A stretch of DNA of 7,935 nt. Origin: JBEKDJ01 sp050014415 (GTDB lineage Bacteria; Desulfobacterota; BSN033; UBA1163). Below the pieces are notes generated by a model that ran no database searches, was not told the origin of the DNA, and saw only the letters and a program-made list of their open reading frames with translations. This document shows, piece by piece, positions 5,350 through 7,935 of this stretch. How positions within the stretch are numbered: the first letter of the stretch is position 1; the number at the start of each line of letters is the position of its first letter. The DNA lies in contig JBEKDJ010000220.1 of NCBI GenBank assembly GCA_050014415.1, forward strand, positions 1 to 7,935, read 5' to 3'. Made by a program: the position numbers and the translations under genes.

Positions 5350-6768
5350 TTAGGATTCTGAAGGAAGGGACTTCTCCAGTGTGACAACAAATGTACTCCC
5401 CTGATTCGGGCTGCTCGTCGCCGTGATGTCTCCGCCATGAGCCCGTGCAATGGCCCTGGCCAGGCTAAGTCCCAGTCCAATGCCAGTCTGGGATCGGCTC
5501 TGATCACATCGGTAAAATCGCTCAAAAATGTGTGGGAGATCTCCGGGAGAAATGCCGATTCCCGTATCTTTGACAGAGACAATGATCTGGTGATTTTTCT
5601 CCGAAACGGAAACGGTTACACCACCCCCTAATTGGGTATATTTGATGGCATTGTCCAGAAGATTGGAGAGCATCCTCTGAATCATCCGGGTATCTCCGAC
5701 AAGAGACATTCCATCTGGTACATGACAGCTCAGGGTTACCCTGCTGTCCTCAGCAGTGGGCTCAAATAACTCGCACGCTTCCCGGATGACTCCCGTGAGA
5801 TCGATCTCTTCTCTGGCAAGATTATCCACGCCAGCCTCGGTCTTCGAGATCATCAGCATCGTATTGATCATGTCAAGAAGGCGGTCACACTCCTCAATCG
5901 TGCTGGCTGCCATGGCCTCATATTCATTCAAGGACTTGCCGGTGGTGAGGGTTATTTCTGCAATGCCCCGGATCCGGGTAATGGGACTCCTAAGGTCATG
6001 CGCGATATTGTCGCTCATCTCCTTGATCTCTGTGAGCAGGGTCTGAATGCGGTCGAGCATTTGATTGAAGGTGGTTGCGAGCTGATCGATTTCATCACCC
6101 CTGGCTTTGACGGGAACCCGCTCCTCAAGTGTCCCTCCGGATATCTTCTGGGCCGTCCGTGTGACTGCTTCGACGCCGGAGACCGCCCGCCGTGCCATGA
6201 ACCAACCGACCCCTGCAGCCACAAAGATCAGAAAGGTCATGGTCGTGATAAAGATCCCCTTGAAGGCATCAAGAAATCGAGAATAGCTCTCCATCGCCTC
6301 CCCTACCTGCAGAATAATCCTGGGGCTGAGGAAGGCGTAGAGAATGCGCACTTCCTCCTGACGGCCTCGAATAGCGATGGTTTGAAACACAGGACTGCCG
6401 CTGCGAAGCAATCCCTTTATGGCGGTTTCATTAACATCGATATCTTTCCAGTAGGCTATGTTGGACGAGGAAAAGGCCTGACCGTCCAGGGAGAGAAGGC
6501 GAAAGAATACCTTTTTAACCCCTGCTGCTTGGGCCTCAATCACGGCAGCATCTTTGACTGCCCCGATCCCTTCTTCACCAAGGAGGGTGGAAAACCGCCT
6601 GACCTGGCCCAAGAGTTCCTGATCGGTCCGATCCCGGATGAGCGATGTAATGAGTGTATAGAAAAGGAGGAAAGCAACGCAGGATGAAACGGTGAAGATT
6701 CCTGCATACCAAAGGGTCAGCCGAAAGGCAAGAGTGTTTCTCAGGTTAATCCGTTTCCTTGAGGACAT
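5350..6768 (-). CDS. Membrane sensor histidine kinase, HAMP type
   Basis: Inner-membrane kinase that autophosphorylates on His and passes phosphate to the regulator encoded just upstream. From the ATG at 6768 it has 472 residues: TM1 (about 18-42), a periplasmic sensor loop of about 120 residues with no domain I recognise, TM2 (about 170-192), HAMP, then the HisKA H-box DNIAHDLRSP with His257. The HATPase follows with N-box LSNLLDNAIKY (Asn369, Asn373), G1 DTGIGI (401-406), an F-box IFERFYR and G2 GIGLGLSL (429-436). All catalytic motifs are intact. A GTG at 6780 is in frame, but the GGAG at 6778-6775 lies six bases before the ATG and serves as its ribosome site, so ATG is preferred. The start overlaps the regulator's end by 23 bases, implying coupled translation. 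The stimulus is unknown; context with htrA suggests envelope stress. Confidence 0.95.
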   Translation of the reverse strand: MSSRKRINLRNTLAFRLTLWYAGIFTVSSCVAFLLFYTLITSLIRDRTDQELLGQVRRFSTLLGEEGIGAVKDAAVIEAQAAGVKKVFFRLLSLDGQAFSSSNIAYWKDIDVNETAIKGLLRSGSPVFQTIAIRGRQEEVRILYAFLSPRIILQVGEAMESYSRFLDAFKGIFITTMTFLIFVAAGVGWFMARRAVSGVEAVTRTAQKISGGTLEERVPVKARGDEIDQLATTFNQMLDRIQTLLTEIKEMSDNIAHDLRSPITRIRGIAEITLTTGKSLNEYEAMAASTIEECDRLLDMINTMLMISKTEAGVDNLAREEIDLTGVIREACELFEPTAEDSRVTLSCHVPDGMSLVGDTRMIQRMLSNLLDNAIKYTQLGGGVTVSVSEKNHQIIVSVKDTGIGISPGDLPHIFERFYRCDQSRSQTGIGLGLSLARAIARAHGGDITATSSPNQGSTFVVTLEKSLPSES

Positions 6769-7423
6769 ATCCCACTCCACGGACAGTATGGATCAACTTC
6801 TTGTCGAAGTCCCGGTCGATCTTTTCTCTCAGCCTGCAGATTCTGGCCTCGACGACATTGGTTTGGGGATCAAAATTGTAGCTCCACACATGTTCCATGA
6901 TCATCGTTTTTGAGACGACCCGTCCTGCGCTTCGCATGAGATACTCCAACAGAGAAAATTCGATCGGCTGAAGCTCAATCCTCTTCCCTCCTCTCGTCAC
7001 TTCTCTCGTGAGGAGATTCACGGATAAATCCCCTATGGCCAGGCGTGTTGGCTCAGAGAGCCCACTTGCCCTCCGAATGAGCGCCTGAACTCGAGCAAGA
7101 AGCTCAGAGAAAGCAAAGGGCTTGGTGATATAATCATCGCTCCCTCTCTGAAGCCCTTTGACCCTGTCGTCAACAGACCCCTTCGCACTCAGGATGATAA
7201 CCGGCGTGCGGAGCTTTTCCTTCCGCATCTTTTCGATGAGTGAAAGTCCATCCAGTTTGGGCAGCATGATGTCGATGATAGCGGTATCATAGGGCTCGTT
7301 CAAGGCCATATGCAGGCCTTCTTCGCCGTCAGGGGCATGGTCCGCAGCATACCCTGCAGCCTTCAGACCTTTGACAATGAAAGAGGCAATCTTGACGTCA
7401 TCTTCAACCACCAGGATTCGCAT
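6746..7423 (-). CDS. OmpR/PhoB-family response regulator
   Basis: DNA-binding partner of the adjacent kinase, 225 aa, normal length. The receiver domain (1-120) shows Asp8 and Asp9 of the acidic pocket, the phospho-acceptor Asp51 in IIDIMLP, Ser79 in the switch position (IILSAK) and Lys101 in the TKPF motif. The winged-helix domain (about 128-222) includes the LQPIEFSLLEYLM segment, the VVEARICRLREKID recognition helix and the closing HTVRGVGYVL wing. The frame is open upstream to 7585, but the receiver domain starts exactly at the ATG at 7423-7421. That ATG has GGAG eight bases before it (7435-7432), and the extra 54 residues do not look like protein. It lies first in a tight operon with the kinase. 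A target site cannot be stated from sequence, though htrA is the obvious candidate. Confidence 0.97.
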   Translation of the reverse strand: MRILVVEDDVKIASFIVKGLKAAGYAADHAPDGEEGLHMALNEPYDTAIIDIMLPKLDGLSLIEKMRKEKLRTPVIILSAKGSVDDRVKGLQRGSDDYITKPFAFSELLARVQALIRRASGLSEPTRLAIGDLSVNLLTREVTRGGKRIELQPIEFSLLEYLMRSAGRVVSKTMIMEHVWSYNFDPQTNVVEARICRLREKIDRDFDKKLIHTVRGVGYVLKETD

Positions 7424-7475
7424 CACGGAAACTCCAAGAATATGAAATCTGTCTTCAAACCAAACACCCACTGCA

Positions 7476-7504
7476 AAAATAAAGTTATTATCCTCGAGTG
7501 TCAA
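7476..7504 (-). promoter_or_regulatory. Sigma70 promoter for the regulator-kinase operon
   Basis: The minus strand carries a perfect -35 TTGACA (7504-7499), a 17-base spacer and TATTTT as -10 (7481-7476, four of six). Transcription would begin near 7469, giving a leader of about 45 bases before the ATG at 7423. It also supports that start over the longer frame, whose first codon would lie upstream of the promoter. Confidence 0.7.
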
Positions 7505-7538
7505 GAGACAAATCCATTTCTTGTGGAACCCCTGGGCC

Positions 7539-7697
7539 CCCAACTCAACGCCCGTGCCTGCGTGTTGAAGCGCTCCGGCGCGCAACCGCGCCTACACGCC
7601 GGAGTGTTTGCCTTCGTCCGCCTGCGGGCCGAAGCCTTCGCGAAGGACCCGGAGCGGCTTCGCGTAGACAGGCGTTACAGCACGCAGGCGTGTTGGG
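7539..7697. repeat. GC-rich palindromic element with terminal inverted repeats
   Basis: About 159 bases, far richer in GC than the DNA either side. Outer ends are CCCAAC (7539-7544) and GTTGGG (7692-7697). Inside them GCCTGCGTGTTG (7556-7567) is inverted at 7678-7689 with 11 of 12 matches. The interior holds CTCCGGCG (7573-7580) against CGCCGGAG (7597-7604), CTTCG (7612-7616) against CGAAG (7630-7634), and the perfect 12-base palindrome CCTTCGCGAAGG (7635-7646). Frames across it encode only Arg/Ala/Pro-rich shadow. It resembles a MITE or a REP/BIME-type extragenic element, placed just upstream of the operon promoter. The flanks up to 7935 hold no gene I can support. Confidence 0.6.
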
Positions 7698-7935
7698 TGA
7701 CCTCCATCGTCTAACATCGGAGCAGAACAACCATGAGATGACGGATTTTGGAACTTCGTCTATACAACTGTAGGTTGTGAGATCAATTTTCACCTTTGAT
7801 GAGATGGAAACTTCCCTAATCTCCCGCTGATCCATTGAAGGCTGGCAAAAAATAGGGAATAGTTGATTATGCAGAGGCCGTCGGCCTTGAAACAGAATTC
7901 GCCGAGATCTGCTGTAGCATCATTGGAATCCATAT

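Noticed and set aside
5998..6687. Plus-strand frame of 229 codons
   Set aside because: It is antisense to the sensor kinase and shows no domain; the kinase frame has every expected motif.
7545..7835. Minus-strand 96-codon frame running into the palindromic element
   Set aside because: The first 40 residues look mildly protein-like but no good ribosome site precedes 7835, and the rest is Arg/Pro/Ala shadow of the GC-rich repeat. It could be a relic, but there is not enough to call it.
7856..7935. Plus-strand open frame to the window edge with a protein-like residue mix
   Set aside because: It has only about 26 codons and no in-frame start codon or ribosome site; it cannot be judged without sequence to the right.

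Overview
The window looks like a piece of an anaerobic or microaerophilic Gram-negative chromosome, most likely a member of the Desulfobacterota (old Deltaproteobacteria). The reasons are Sec-type signal peptides on small orphan proteins, a periplasmic HtrA protease with an OmpR-type two-component system, use of selenocysteine, and a TrpRS carrying an iron-sulfur type cysteine motif. This placement is inference; no rRNA or marker set is present.

Layout. At the left (25-588, +) is a secreted orphan protein, convergent with trpS (710-1693, -). A 300-base leader lies upstream of trpS, with a candidate promoter, a tryptophan-rich reading frame and a good intrinsic terminator. Next on the minus strand (1995-2456) is a C_GCAxxG_C_C family redox protein whose first conserved Cys codon is an in-frame TGA followed at once by a bacterial SECIS-like hairpin. 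It reads as a selenoprotein, and a normal gene caller would truncate it to begin after the TGA. A possible 33-codon ORF sits directly before it. After about 500 bases with only short repeats and hairpins comes a small four-cysteine secreted protein (2977-3279, +), which overlaps tail-to-tail with a small hypothetical ORF (3251-3502, -).

The right half is one minus-strand block: response regulator (6746-7423), sensor kinase (5350-6768, overlapping the regulator by 23 bases) and, 279 bases further on, a Do-family HtrA protease with two PDZ domains (3604-5070). The regulator has a near-consensus sigma70 promoter (perfect TTGACA, 17-base spacer). htrA has its own upstream region with a sigmaE-like candidate promoter and nested inverted repeats. 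The simplest reading is an envelope-stress module in which the kinase senses periplasmic damage and the protease deals with it. Upstream of the regulator lies a GC-rich, highly palindromic element of about 160 bases with imperfect terminal inverted repeats.

The strongest unusual result is the selenoprotein. Secondary points are the Fe-S cysteine motif in TrpRS, the possible attenuator in the trpS leader, and the palindromic element.
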